Below, piece by piece: positions 26,019 through 35,090 of a DNA stretch of 64,000 nucleotides. Below the pieces are notes generated by a model that was given only the letters and a program-made list of their open reading frames with translations, ran no database searches and was not told where the DNA came from. Within the stretch, counting starts at the first letter, position 1, and every line of letters starts with the position of its first letter. This DNA is from Stutzerimonas stutzeri (GTDB taxonomy: Bacteria > Pseudomonadota > Gammaproteobacteria > Pseudomonadales > Pseudomonadaceae): the NCBI GenBank assembly GCA_002339675.1, contig DDKB01000008.1:186001-250000 (forward strand). The letters run 5' to 3'. Both the position numbers and the translations under genes were made by a program.

Positions 26019-27038
26019 CTATTTCCTCGGGTCGAAGGCATCACGGGCGGCTTCGCCGATGAACACCAGCAATGTCAGCATGACTGCGAGCACCATGAAG
26101 GCGCTGATGCCCAGCCAGGGCGCCTGCAGGTTGGATTTGCCCTGTGCCACCAGCTCACCCAGCGAGGGCGCACCCGGCGGCAGACCAAAGCCCAGGAAGT
26201 CCAAGGCCGTCAGGGTGCCGATGGCACCGGTCAGGATGAAAGGCATGAAGGTCATGGTCGACACCATGGCGTTGGGCAGGATGTGGCGAAACATGATCGC
26301 GCCATTGCGCATGCCCAGCGCGCGGGCGGCGCGCACGTATTCCAGGTTGCGTCCGCGCAGGAACTCGGCGCGGACCACGTCCACCAGGCTCATCCAGGAG
26401 AACAGCAGCATGATGCCCAGCAGCCACCAGAAATTCGGTTGGACGAAGCTTGCCAGGATGATCAGCAGGTAGAGCACCGGCAACCCGGACCATATTTCCA
26501 GCACACGCTGGCCGACCAGGTCGACCCAGCCGCCGTAGAAGCCCTGCAGGGCGCCCGCAACGACTCCGATCACCGAGCTGATCAAGGTCAGCGTCAGTGC
26601 GAACAGCACCGAGATGCGGAAGCCATAGATCACCCGTGCCAGCACGTCGCGCCCCTGATCATCGGTGCCCAGCCAGTTTTCCCAGGACGGCGGCGCGGGC
26701 GCCGGAACCTGCAGGTCGTAGTTGATGCTCGAGTGATGAAAGGGGATTGGCGGCCAGACCATCCAGCCACCTTTCTTCACGATCAGCTCGCGGATATAGG
26801 GCCCCTTGTAATTGGCCTGCAGGGGAAACTCGCCGCCGAAGACGGTCTCCGGATAGCGCTTGAAAACGGGGAAATACCAGCCGCCATCGAAACGCACCAC
26901 GATGGGCTTGTCGTTGGCGATCAGCTCGGCGCCGAGGCTGAGCACGAACAGGGTGAGGAAGATCCACAGCGACCACCAGCCACGCTTGTGGGCCTTGAAC
27001 AGGGCAAAGCGGCGCTGATTGAGGGGCGACAGCTTCAT
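26019..27038 (-). CDS. yejE: Yej-type peptide ABC transporter, inner-membrane permease YejE
   Basis: Permease of the DppC/OppC class, 339 aa. The N-terminus (MKLSPLNQRRFALFKAHKRGWWSLWIFL) and the long first periplasmic loop with LIANDKPIVVRFDGGWYFPVFKRYPETVFGG closely follow E. coli YejE. Membrane helices follow in the second half, with the EAA-type ATPase-docking loop at YVRAARALGMRNGAIMFRHILPNAM. Ends EAARDAFDPRK as expected. It lies directly between yejB and yejF with almost no spacing. In enterobacteria and rhizobia this transporter imports peptides, including microcin C and NCR peptides. Confidence 0.94.
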   Translation of the reverse strand: MKLSPLNQRRFALFKAHKRGWWSLWIFLTLFVLSLGAELIANDKPIVVRFDGGWYFPVFKRYPETVFGGEFPLQANYKGPYIRELIVKKGGWMVWPPIPFHHSSINYDLQVPAPAPPSWENWLGTDDQGRDVLARVIYGFRISVLFALTLTLISSVIGVVAGALQGFYGGWVDLVGQRVLEIWSGLPVLYLLIILASFVQPNFWWLLGIMLLFSWMSLVDVVRAEFLRGRNLEYVRAARALGMRNGAIMFRHILPNAMVSTMTFMPFILTGAIGTLTALDFLGFGLPPGAPSLGELVAQGKSNLQAPWLGISAFMVLAVMLTLLVFIGEAARDAFDPRK

Positions 27039-27039
27039 G

Positions 27040-28113
27040 TCAGGCCTCCCTGCTTTCGAAGTCGATGCGCGGGTCGACCAGCGTGTAGGTGAGGTCGCCG
27101 ATCAACTTGACCACCAGGCCGAGGAGGGTGAACAGGAACAGGGTGCCGAACACCACGGGGTAATCGCGGTTGATCGCTGCCTCGAAGCTGAGCAGGCCGA
27201 GGCCATCCAGGGAGAAGATCACCTCGATCAGCAGCGAGCCGGTAAAAAACATGCCGATGAACGCGGAGGGAAAGCCGGCGATGATGATCAGCATTGCGTT
27301 GCGGAACACATGGCCGTAGAGCACGCGGTTCTTGCTCAGCCCCTTGGCCCGCGCGGTGATCACGTACTGCTTGCTGATCTCGTCGAGAAAGCTGTTCTTC
27401 GTCAGCAGGGTCAAGGTCGCGAAGTTGCCGATCACCAGCGCCGTGATCGGCAAGGCGAGGTGCCAGAAGTAGTCGATGATTTTCCCGCCCAGCGTCAGGT
27501 CGTCGAAATTGCCCGAGGTAAGTCCGCGCAGGGGGAACCAGTTCCAGTAGCTGCCACCGGCGAACAGCACGATCAGCAGGATGGCGAACAGGAACGCAGG
27601 AATTGCGTAGCCGACGATGATTGCCGAACTGGTCCAGACGTCGAAGGCGCTGCCGTGCCGGGTGGCCTTGGCGATTCCCAGTGGAATCGACGCCAGGTAC
27701 ATGATCAGCGTGCTCCACAGTCCCAGGGATATCGACACCGGCATCTTCTCGATGATGAGCTCGGTCACTGAGGCGTCGCGAAAGAAGCTCTCGCCGAAAT
27801 CCAGTCGCAGGTAGTTGCTGAGCATGATCCAGAAACGCTCGGGCGCCGGTTTGTCGAAGCCGTACAGCCGTTCGATTTCGGCGATCAGGTCGGGGTCGAG
27901 GCCCTGTGCGCCACGGTAGCTGTTGCTGCCGGTCGCCACTTCCGAGCCGCCACCGGCGATGCGGCTGGTGGCCCCTTCGAAGCCTTCGAGCTTGGCGATC
28001 GCCTGCTCCACGGGGCCGCCCGGCGCTGCCTGGATGATGATGAAGTTAATCAGCAGGATGCCGAACAGGGTCGGGATGATCAGCAACAGGCGCCTGACGA
28101 TGTACGCAAGCAT
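27040..28113 (-). CDS. yejB: Yej-type peptide ABC transporter, inner-membrane permease YejB
   Basis: Permease of the DppB/OppB class, 357 aa. ATG 28113 (MLAYIVRRLLLIIPTLFGILLINFIIIQAAPGGPVEQ) is the standard N-terminus; the open frame reaches further upstream but overlaps the solute-binding gene. A long YejB-type periplasmic insertion (GATSRIAGGGSEVATGSNSYRGAQGLDP) follows the first helix, and the ATPase-docking loop is YVITARAKGLSKNRVLYGHVFRNAM. One base separates its stop from the yejE start, so translation is likely coupled. Confidence 0.94.
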   Translation of the reverse strand: MLAYIVRRLLLIIPTLFGILLINFIIIQAAPGGPVEQAIAKLEGFEGATSRIAGGGSEVATGSNSYRGAQGLDPDLIAEIERLYGFDKPAPERFWIMLSNYLRLDFGESFFRDASVTELIIEKMPVSISLGLWSTLIMYLASIPLGIAKATRHGSAFDVWTSSAIIVGYAIPAFLFAILLIVLFAGGSYWNWFPLRGLTSGNFDDLTLGGKIIDYFWHLALPITALVIGNFATLTLLTKNSFLDEISKQYVITARAKGLSKNRVLYGHVFRNAMLIIIAGFPSAFIGMFFTGSLLIEVIFSLDGLGLLSFEAAINRDYPVVFGTLFLFTLLGLVVKLIGDLTYTLVDPRIDFESREA

Positions 28114-28114
28114 A

Positions 28115-29995
28115 CTATTGCTCCGTGGAGTCAGGTGCGCTGACCGGTGCTGCTGCCGAATCATCGGTGGTCCCGGTGTCGCGCTCCGGCGCCGCGTGCG
28201 CGGCATCCGGCTGGTTCCACCAGGTCATCAGGCCGATGTCATAGGCCGGTGTGGTGGCAGGGTGGGCCAGCTGGTTCCAGTAGGCGACCCGCCAGGTCTT
28301 GATGTGCCAGTTGGGGATCACGTAGTGCCCCCACAGCAGAACCCGGTCCAGCGCGCGGGTGCGGGTAATGAGCTCCTGACGTGAATCGGCGGCGATCAGT
28401 TTCTCCACCAGCGTGTCGATGGCCGGATTCTTCAGGCCGATGAAGTTGCGGCTGCCGGGGTTGTCGGCGCTTGCCGAATGCCAATATTCGCGCTGTTCGT
28501 TACCCGGCGAATTGGACTGGCCAAAGCCGCTGACGATCATGTCGTAGTCCCGCGAGCGGAGACGGTTGATGTACTGCGAAACATCGACTCGACGGATTTC
28601 CAGATCGATGCCGAGGCCCGCGAGGTTGCGCTTGTACGGCAGCAGCACGCGCTCGAAATCGGCCTGCACCAGGAGGAATTCCAGTTTGACCGGCTTGCCC
28701 TGGTCATCGACCATCTGGTCATTCTCGATCTTCCAGCCCGCGGCGGTGAGCAGTTCGTAGGCACGGCGCTGCTGCTCGCGAATCATGCCGTCGGCCTGGG
28801 TCTTCGGCAGCTCGAAGGGCTTTTCGAATACTTCGTCGGGGATCTGCCCTCGCAGCGGTTCGAGCAGGCTCAGCTCTTCCTTGCTAGGCAGGCCGGAGGC
28901 GGCCAGCTCGGAGTTGTCGAAATAGCTCTTGGTGCGGGTGTACGCGCCATTGAAAAGCTGACGGTTGGTCCATTCGAAGTCGAACAGCAACGCCAGCGCT
29001 TCGCGTACCCTCGGGTCTTGCAGGTGCTGCTTGCGCGTGTTGAAGATGAACCCCTGCATGCCTTGCGGATTGAGGTTGGGAATCTCCTCCTTGACGATAC
29101 GACCGTCCCTGACGGCATCGATATCGTAGGCGGTGGCCCAGTTCTTCGCGCTGGTTTCCAGCCAGTAGTCGAAGTGCCCTGCCTTGAATGCCTGCAACGC
29201 TACGGTGTTGTCGCGGTAGTAGTCGAAATTGACGTGGTCGAAGTTGTAGAAGCCCCGATTGACCGCCAGATCCTTGCCCCAGTAATCCTCGACCCGAGCG
29301 TAGCGTATCGAGCGGCCCGGCTCGACGCGCTCGACGCGGTACGGCCCGCTGCCAAGGGGCGGCTCGAGGCTGCCGGCGCCGAACTCACGGTCGGCCCACC
29401 AATGCTTCGGCAGTACCGGCAGCTGCCCCAGGATCAGCGGCAACTCGCGATTACCGGCGTGCTTGAAGTCGAAACGCACCTGGCGCGGCCCTTCGATCAC
29501 CGCTTTCTCGACGTCCGAATAGTAGGCGCGGTAGTAGGGTGCGCCCTTGGCCATCAGCGTCTCGAAGGTAAAGACGACGTCCTCGGCCTTGACCGGCTCG
29601 CCATCATGAAAACGCGCCTCCGGCCGCAGGTAGAAGCGTACCCACTCGTTGTGCGGGCCTTTCTCGATGCGCTCAGCCAACAGCCCGTAGACGGTGAAGG
29701 GTTCGTCGAGGCTGTTGGTCGTCAGGGTGTCGTAGACCAAGCCGATGTCATCGGCGGCGACGCCCTTGTTGATGAAGGGATTGAGCGAGTCGAAGCTGCC
29801 AAAGCCGGCTTCCCGGAGTGTCCCGCCCTTCGGCGCATCCGGGTTGGCGTAATCGAAATGCGTGAAACCCGCCGGGTATTTGGGTTTCTCGTCATACAGG
29901 GTCAGGGCATGTTGCGGGGCAGCGTCGACCGCGCCGGCCAGGCACAGCAGGGCCAGCGCAGCGGCAGGCCAGGGCAGGCGTGCATGTTTCGTCAT
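28115..29995 (-). CDS. Extracellular solute-binding protein of the Yej-type transporter (first paralogue)
   Basis: Periplasmic oligopeptide-binding protein (SBP family 5), 626 aa. ATG 29995 begins MTKHARLPWPAAALALLCLAGAVDA, a clear Sec signal; the frame continues 259 codons upstream into the neighbouring gene but that part has no protein character. Family pieces: FTHFDYANPDAPKGGTLREAGFGSFDSLNPF, ARFHDGEPVKAEDVVFTFETL, GSGPYRVERVEPGRSIRYARVEDYWG. The C-terminal tail is rich in Ala/Asp/Glu. Its start overlaps the stop of the upstream paralogue (ATGA), and its stop is one base from yejB, so the whole operon is tightly packed. Confidence 0.93.
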   Translation of the reverse strand: MTKHARLPWPAAALALLCLAGAVDAAPQHALTLYDEKPKYPAGFTHFDYANPDAPKGGTLREAGFGSFDSLNPFINKGVAADDIGLVYDTLTTNSLDEPFTVYGLLAERIEKGPHNEWVRFYLRPEARFHDGEPVKAEDVVFTFETLMAKGAPYYRAYYSDVEKAVIEGPRQVRFDFKHAGNRELPLILGQLPVLPKHWWADREFGAGSLEPPLGSGPYRVERVEPGRSIRYARVEDYWGKDLAVNRGFYNFDHVNFDYYRDNTVALQAFKAGHFDYWLETSAKNWATAYDIDAVRDGRIVKEEIPNLNPQGMQGFIFNTRKQHLQDPRVREALALLFDFEWTNRQLFNGAYTRTKSYFDNSELAASGLPSKEELSLLEPLRGQIPDEVFEKPFELPKTQADGMIREQQRRAYELLTAAGWKIENDQMVDDQGKPVKLEFLLVQADFERVLLPYKRNLAGLGIDLEIRRVDVSQYINRLRSRDYDMIVSGFGQSNSPGNEQREYWHSASADNPGSRNFIGLKNPAIDTLVEKLIAADSRQELITRTRALDRVLLWGHYVIPNWHIKTWRVAYWNQLAHPATTPAYDIGLMTWWNQPDAAHAAPERDTGTTDDSAAAPVSAPDSTEQ

Positions 29996-31842
29996 TGAGC
30001 CGTCTCCAGATCCTTCAGCCACCAGGCCCGCAGTCCCAGCGTATAGGGCGGGGTGGTGACATGGGCGAATCGATTGCGATACGCCAGGCGGTGGTAACCG
30101 ATGTACCAGTTGGGAATGGTGTAATGGTGCCAGAGTAGGACGCGGTCGATGGCGCGTGCTGCGGCAATCTGTTCTTCGCGGGTAGTGGCGGCAAGCAGTT
30201 TTTCCAGCAGCTCGTCCACGATGGGGTTGGCAACGCCGGCATAGTTGCGGCCGCCCTTGGCGTTGACCTGGCTGGAGTGAAAGTACAGCCACTGCTCGAG
30301 GCCGGGGCTGAGGCTTTGGGCCAGCGTGGTGAGGATCATGTCGTAGTCGTATTGATCCAGACGCTGTTTGTACTGCGCGCCGTCGACGGTACGCAGGCGC
30401 GCCTGGATGCCGACTCGGGCGAGATTTTCCACGTAGGGCTGCAGGATGCGCTCGAGGCCGGGATTGACCAGCAGGATTTCGAAGCTGAACGCCTGACCAG
30501 CCTTGTTGCGCAGGCCGTCGGGCTTCAGCGTCCAACCTGCCCGTTCGAACAGTTCCAGTGCTTTGCGCAATGTCCGACGCGGTATACCGCGGCCGTTGGT
30601 CTTCGGCAGTTGGAATGGCTCGGTGAACAGTTCGGCTGGCAACTGCTCGCGGGAGGGCGACAGCAGCAGCCACTCCTTGCCCTCCGGAGTGCCGGTGGCA
30701 GCGAAGTCGCTGTTGGGGTAGTAGCTTTCGCTGCGTGTGTAGGCGCCGTAGAAAAGGGCGCGGTTCGTCCATTCAAAATCGAACAGCATGCCCAGCGCCT
30801 GGCGGACCCTGATATCGGCAAAGGTCGCCCGGCGTCCGTTCATGAACAGCGCTTGAGTCTGGGTCGGAATCTGGTGTGGGATTTCCGCGCGAATAACGTC
30901 GCCACGAAGTACCGCCGGAAACTGGTAGCCGTTGGCCCAGTTCTTTGCCTGATGCTCAATGTAGAAGTCGAACTCGCCCACCTTGAAGGCTTCGAAAGCA
31001 ACCGTCGTGTCACGGTAGAACTCTACTTCGACGCGATCGAAGTTGTACTTGCCACGGTTCACGGCCAGATCGGTGCCCCACCAGTTCTTGACGCGCTCGA
31101 AGGTCAGTCGGCGGCCCGGCTGCACCTCGCTGATGCGATAGGGGCCGCTCCCCAGCGGAGGTTCGAAAGTGGTGGCACGGAAGTCGCGGTCCTTCCAGTA
31201 GTGCTGAGGGAGCACCGGCAGTTCACCCAGGCGCATGATGAGCAGCGGCTGGTCGGGCTTGTCGAATACGAACCGGATGCGGTGGCGGTTGAGGATGTCG
31301 ACCCGCTCCACACCCTTCAGATCGGTGCGATAGCGCGGGTGGCCATCCTTTATCAGCAGCCGATAGGAAAAGGCTACGTCGTAGGCGGTGATCGGATGAC
31401 CATCGTGGAAGCGAGCGGAATCACGCAAATTGAACACTACCCAGCTGCGGTCGTCGCTGTATTCGATGCTTTTCGCGATCAGCCCGTAGGCCGAGGCCGG
31501 CTCATCCCCCGAGGGGTCGTAGACCCCGGTGCCGACCATCAGCGGCTCGTTCAGCTCGCTGATGCCGTACTGGAAGAACCCCGGCGTCGCGGTGGGGCTG
31601 GTGCCCTTGAAAGTATAGGGATTGAGCGTGTCGAAGGTGCCTGAGCCCATCAACCGGACGCGGCCGCCTTTCGGCGCATCGGGGTTGACCCAGTCGAAGT
31701 GGGTGAAGTCCTGGGCATACTTCAGGGTGCCGAACTGCGCAAAACCGTGGCTTTCGCTGATGGTCGCGAAACACGGAGCGCTCAAGCCCAGGTAGGTCAA
31801 CGCTATCAGGATGGGTCGCAGCAAATCGTGAATCCGATCCAT
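29992..31842 (-). CDS. Extracellular solute-binding protein of the Yej-type transporter (second paralogue)
   Basis: First gene of the transporter operon, 616 aa, SBP family 5 and clearly paralogous to the next gene (FTHFDWVNPDAPKGGRVRLMGSGTFDTLNPYTFKG; SARFHDGHPITAYDVAFSYRLL; GSGPYRISEVQPGRRLTFERVKNWWGTDLAVNRGKYNFD). ATG 31842 starts MDRIHDLLRPILIALTYLGLSAPCFA, a signal peptide; the frame extends to 31914. Two binding proteins for one permease pair suggests two ligand classes. Promoter expected in the 119-bp divergent gap to the HDOD gene, but no strong -35/-10 pair stands out. Confidence 0.93.
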   Translation of the reverse strand: MDRIHDLLRPILIALTYLGLSAPCFATISESHGFAQFGTLKYAQDFTHFDWVNPDAPKGGRVRLMGSGTFDTLNPYTFKGTSPTATPGFFQYGISELNEPLMVGTGVYDPSGDEPASAYGLIAKSIEYSDDRSWVVFNLRDSARFHDGHPITAYDVAFSYRLLIKDGHPRYRTDLKGVERVDILNRHRIRFVFDKPDQPLLIMRLGELPVLPQHYWKDRDFRATTFEPPLGSGPYRISEVQPGRRLTFERVKNWWGTDLAVNRGKYNFDRVEVEFYRDTTVAFEAFKVGEFDFYIEHQAKNWANGYQFPAVLRGDVIRAEIPHQIPTQTQALFMNGRRATFADIRVRQALGMLFDFEWTNRALFYGAYTRSESYYPNSDFAATGTPEGKEWLLLSPSREQLPAELFTEPFQLPKTNGRGIPRRTLRKALELFERAGWTLKPDGLRNKAGQAFSFEILLVNPGLERILQPYVENLARVGIQARLRTVDGAQYKQRLDQYDYDMILTTLAQSLSPGLEQWLYFHSSQVNAKGGRNYAGVANPIVDELLEKLLAATTREEQIAAARAIDRVLLWHHYTIPNWYIGYHRLAYRNRFAHVTTPPYTLGLRAWWLKDLETAQ

Positions 31843-31961
31843 GGGCTTTAGGTCGTCTTGGCGGGCTACAGTAACAGCTTGTATCCGCTGGAAAAAGGCC
31901 GACCATCTGGGCAAACTGCCTTTCCATTTCGCCGCCTGAACATTGGCCGAGGTCGCAGAAT

Positions 31962-33413
31962 TTGAGTGAGTCCAGCTATGGCCTGCAGGCGTGGATCGAC
32001 CGCCTGAACCAATCCGAGCTACCGGCCCTGGCGGCGGTCGTGCAGGACCTGCAGCGCCTGACGGAGCAGGAGCACGCCTCGGTGCAGCAACTGGCCGATG
32101 TGCTGCTGCGTGATGCCGCGCTGACGGCCAAGGTGCTGCGGGTCGGCAACAGCAGCTATTACAACCCCTCGCAGGAAACCATCAAGACGATCTCGCGCGC
32201 CATCGTGATGATCGGCTTCGATAACGTGCGCCTGATCAGCCTCTCTGTGAGCCTGATCGACGGTCTGCTCGATCGTGCACCCCGCGAGCAGCTCCAGGAG
32301 TTGCTTGCCCGTTCGTTTCATTCGGCCGTGCAAGCCCGCAATATCGCCGGTTATGTCCTGACGCGCCATGACGAGGAAGTGTTCATCGCAGCGCTGCTTC
32401 ATGAGGTGGGTGAGCTTGCGTTCTGGGGTTGCGGCGGCGAGCAGGCCGACGAGCTGGGCGAAGCCCTGGCGGACGGCAGCGTAGACCACGACCAGGCAGT
32501 GGAGCGGGTGCTGGGCACCAGCTTTCGCCAGCTCAATCTCGGCCTTATCAAAAGCTGGAACATTGGTGAGCTGGCCGGCTTCGCGCATGGCGCCGGTAAC
32601 CGGCGCGACCCGGCGGTTCGCTCCGTCAGTCTAGGGGTGCGCATTGCCGCTGCGGCGGTTCAGGGGTGGGGATGCCCGGCCATGGATGAGCTGGTCAAGG
32701 AGCTCGCCGAGTTCAGCGGTATCTCCGGGGCTGACGCGATGCAGCAGGTGCTCGCCAGCGCTGACGAAGCGGTCAAGGTGGCGGCAACTTTTGGCGCCAG
32801 CCGATTGTGCAAGCTGATTCCGTCGACCGATCCTGATCAGGTCCGCCTGCAGCAGGCGCAGCGCCAGGCACGGCACCTGCAGCCCGATCTACTTGTATTG
32901 CAGCAGGCAATGCAGGACCTGGGCATGATGGCGAGCAGCGGCGGTGACGTTGGGCTGATCCTGGATGCCATGCTGCGGGGACTGCATCAGGGCGCAGGGC
33001 TCGAGCGCGTCATGCTGACCGTGCTGGCCGACCAGCAGCGCGCCTTCCGGGCCAAACGGGTCGCCGGCGAGCAGACGCAGGCCTGGTTGGAGAACTTCGA
33101 GCTTCCGGCCGACCCGGCTGGCCAGGCGCACATCTTCAGCTACGTGCTGCGGCAACGTCAGCCGCTGTGGATGGGCGTGCCGGCGAGCTACAACCTCGAC
33201 GAGCTGGTGACGCTACCGCTGCGGCAGCAGTTGGGAAAGGGCATGTTCTTCATTGCGCCGCTGATGGCGGGCACGCGAGAAATTGGGGTGCTCTATGCTG
33301 ACAGCCGTTTATCAGGGCGGGCGCTGAAACATGAGCAGTTCGTAGCGTTCCAGCGATTCAGTCAGTTGGCCGGGCGTTGCCTGGAAGCGCTCGCCAACGG
33401 CAGGCGCACCTAG
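31962..33413 (+). CDS. HDOD-domain signalling protein with C-terminal GAF-like region
   Basis: 483-aa cytoplasmic protein. About residues 15-210 form an HDOD domain (SELPALAAVVQDLQRL ... LADVLLRDAALTAKVLRVGNSSYYN ... ISRAIVMIGFDNVRLISLSVSL ... FIAALLHEVGELAFW), a metal-free HD relative found in bacterial signalling proteins. A HxxGE motif (HEVGE) is present but the full HD metal site is not. Residues about 330-475 look like a GAF or similar sensor fold (LDAMLRGLHQGAGLERVMLTVLADQQRAF ... FFIAPLMAGTREIGVLYAD). No enzymatic output domain. The start is TTG 31962 with GAGGT about 8 nt upstream; no ATG or GTG fits. Role unknown. Confidence 0.82.
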   Translation: MSESSYGLQAWIDRLNQSELPALAAVVQDLQRLTEQEHASVQQLADVLLRDAALTAKVLRVGNSSYYNPSQETIKTISRAIVMIGFDNVRLISLSVSLIDGLLDRAPREQLQELLARSFHSAVQARNIAGYVLTRHDEEVFIAALLHEVGELAFWGCGGEQADELGEALADGSVDHDQAVERVLGTSFRQLNLGLIKSWNIGELAGFAHGAGNRRDPAVRSVSLGVRIAAAAVQGWGCPAMDELVKELAEFSGISGADAMQQVLASADEAVKVAATFGASRLCKLIPSTDPDQVRLQQAQRQARHLQPDLLVLQQAMQDLGMMASSGGDVGLILDAMLRGLHQGAGLERVMLTVLADQQRAFRAKRVAGEQTQAWLENFELPADPAGQAHIFSYVLRQRQPLWMGVPASYNLDELVTLPLRQQLGKGMFFIAPLMAGTREIGVLYADSRLSGRALKHEQFVAFQRFSQLAGRCLEALANGRRT

Positions 33414-33445
33414 CTAGGCTGGCGCCTGCGCCGGTTGAGAACAGA

Positions 33446-34993
33446 TCAGCGCGGGATGTACAACGTCAGCGTCTGGCCCGGCTTCAGCATCGCGCTGTCG
33501 CGTGGGTTCCATGTTTTCAGATGGTGGATCTGCACGTTGAAGCGTCGGGCAATTTCGTACAGCGAGTCGCCTTTCCTGACCTTGTAATAGGTAGGTGCGG
33601 GCTTGCGACGGTTCTCGCCGGCTGCCGCCTGCAGGAATAGCGCCTGGCCCGCCTTCAGGGTGCTTCCGGTCAGGTTGTTCCAGCGCTGCAGGTCGCGCAC
33701 TGACACCTTCTGCGCTTTGGCGATATCCCACAGATTGTCGCCCGGGCGAACGCGGTAGCTGCGTGGAGCCGGCTGGCTTCGGGCAACCGCGTGGAGCAGT
33801 TCGCTCGAGGTGTTCGATCCGGCTGAGTGCGGAATGCTCAGCACCTGACCGATCTGCAACTGGTCGCCACGCAGGCGATTGATGTCGCGAATGACGCCGA
33901 TCGACAATCCGTTCCGGTTGGCAATGGAGCCCAGGGTGTCACCCGGCCGGACCCTGTACTGCTGCCAGTCGACCAGGTCCTGCGGCTTCATCAGGGCCAG
34001 GTTGGCGGCAAACATCTCCGCTTTGGCGCTCGGGACCAGTAGGTGCTGGGGGCCGTCGAGGGTGATGCGCCGGGTGTAGGCCGGGTTGAGCTGGTAGATC
34101 TCGTCTTCGTCGAGGTCCGCCATCTCGGCGACCCGGGCCAGGTCCATGCGCTGCTTCAGCGCGACCACTTCGAAGTAGGGCTCGTTGGCAATTGGGTCGA
34201 GCGCCAGCCCGTAGGCATCCGGGCTCTGCACCATCTGCGACAGTGCGAGCAGCTTGGGAACGTAGTCACGGGTTTCGTTGGGTAGCGAGAGGTTCCAGTA
34301 GTCGGTCGGCAGGCCGAGTTTCTGGTTGCGCTCGATGGCGCGACTGACAGTGCCTTCGCCGGCGTTGTAGGCGGCCAGGGCCAACAGCCAGTCGTCGTTG
34401 AACAGGCCGTGCAGGTAGTTCAGGTAGCGCAGGGCCGCAGTGGTGGACGCGGTGATGTCGCGCCTGCCGTCGTACCAGCTGGTCTGCTGCAGGTTGAAGT
34501 GCCGGCCGGTCGAGGGAATGAACTGCCAGAGGCCGACGGCTTGCGCTGGCGAGTAGGCAAAGGGGTTGTAGGCGCTTTCGATGATCGGCAGCAGCGCGAG
34601 TTCGAGCGGCATTTGGCGCTCTTCCAACTGCTCGACGATGTAATGGATGTAGGGGCTGCCTCGCTCGCTGGCGAGCTCGATGGATTTCGGCCGGCTGGAG
34701 AACAACAGTCTTTGCTGTTCGATGCGCGGGTTGCTGTCCAGGTGCTCCTGCAACTTGAAGCCGTGTCGAATCCGCTCCCAGATGTCTGTATACGTCGGGG
34801 CGGCCGAATCCTTGTCGTTCAGCCAGAGGGTTTCCTGCGGAACTGCGGCGGCCTGCGCGATGTCACTGCTGACCGGCCCCCGTGATCCTGTGGACTGACA
34901 ACCGGTGATGGCGAGACAGACGGCCAGCGCCAGGGCCCGTCCGGAGGCTGCCAAGGCGTCCGGCTGTGGGCTATTGGAGGAGTCGGACGGCAT
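33446..34993 (-). CDS. mltD: Membrane-bound lytic murein transglycosylase D
   Basis: Outer-membrane lipoprotein that cleaves peptidoglycan glycan strands to 1,6-anhydro products. ATG 34993 gives 515 aa with a lipoprotein signal ending LAITGC (lipid-bearing Cys32). The SLT catalytic domain follows (LLPIIESAYNPFAYSPAQAVGLWQFIPSTGR, with the catalytic Glu in IIES, and ALAAYNAGEGTV). Three LysM peptidoglycan-binding repeats are visible: YRVRPGDTLGSIA, YRVRPGDNLWDIA and YYKVRKGDSLYEIA. The frame runs upstream to 35128 but would hide the signal peptide behind 45 residues. It follows gloB on the same strand. Confidence 0.95.
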   Translation of the reverse strand: MPSDSSNSPQPDALAASGRALALAVCLAITGCQSTGSRGPVSSDIAQAAAVPQETLWLNDKDSAAPTYTDIWERIRHGFKLQEHLDSNPRIEQQRLLFSSRPKSIELASERGSPYIHYIVEQLEERQMPLELALLPIIESAYNPFAYSPAQAVGLWQFIPSTGRHFNLQQTSWYDGRRDITASTTAALRYLNYLHGLFNDDWLLALAAYNAGEGTVSRAIERNQKLGLPTDYWNLSLPNETRDYVPKLLALSQMVQSPDAYGLALDPIANEPYFEVVALKQRMDLARVAEMADLDEDEIYQLNPAYTRRITLDGPQHLLVPSAKAEMFAANLALMKPQDLVDWQQYRVRPGDTLGSIANRNGLSIGVIRDINRLRGDQLQIGQVLSIPHSAGSNTSSELLHAVARSQPAPRSYRVRPGDNLWDIAKAQKVSVRDLQRWNNLTGSTLKAGQALFLQAAAGENRRKPAPTYYKVRKGDSLYEIARRFNVQIHHLKTWNPRDSAMLKPGQTLTLYIPR

Positions 34994-35090
34994 TGGCTGA
35001 TGGCTTCCCTTTGCGCAAAGTCGGGCGAGTGTAGGAATGCCGTACCGGTGGGTCAACCCAACGCCTTGCTTTTTGGCGACTGGTCGAAGT

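Noticed and set aside
28478..29998. 506-codon plus-strand frame opposite the first solute-binding gene
   Set aside because: Antisense to a well-supported periplasmic protein with signal peptide; composition is that of a shadow frame.
29996..30772. 259-codon upstream extension of the first solute-binding protein
   Set aside because: Covers the next gene in another frame and would bury a clear signal peptide.
30277..31644. 455-codon plus-strand frame opposite the second solute-binding gene
   Set aside because: Same reason; no ribosome binding site and no domain recognised.
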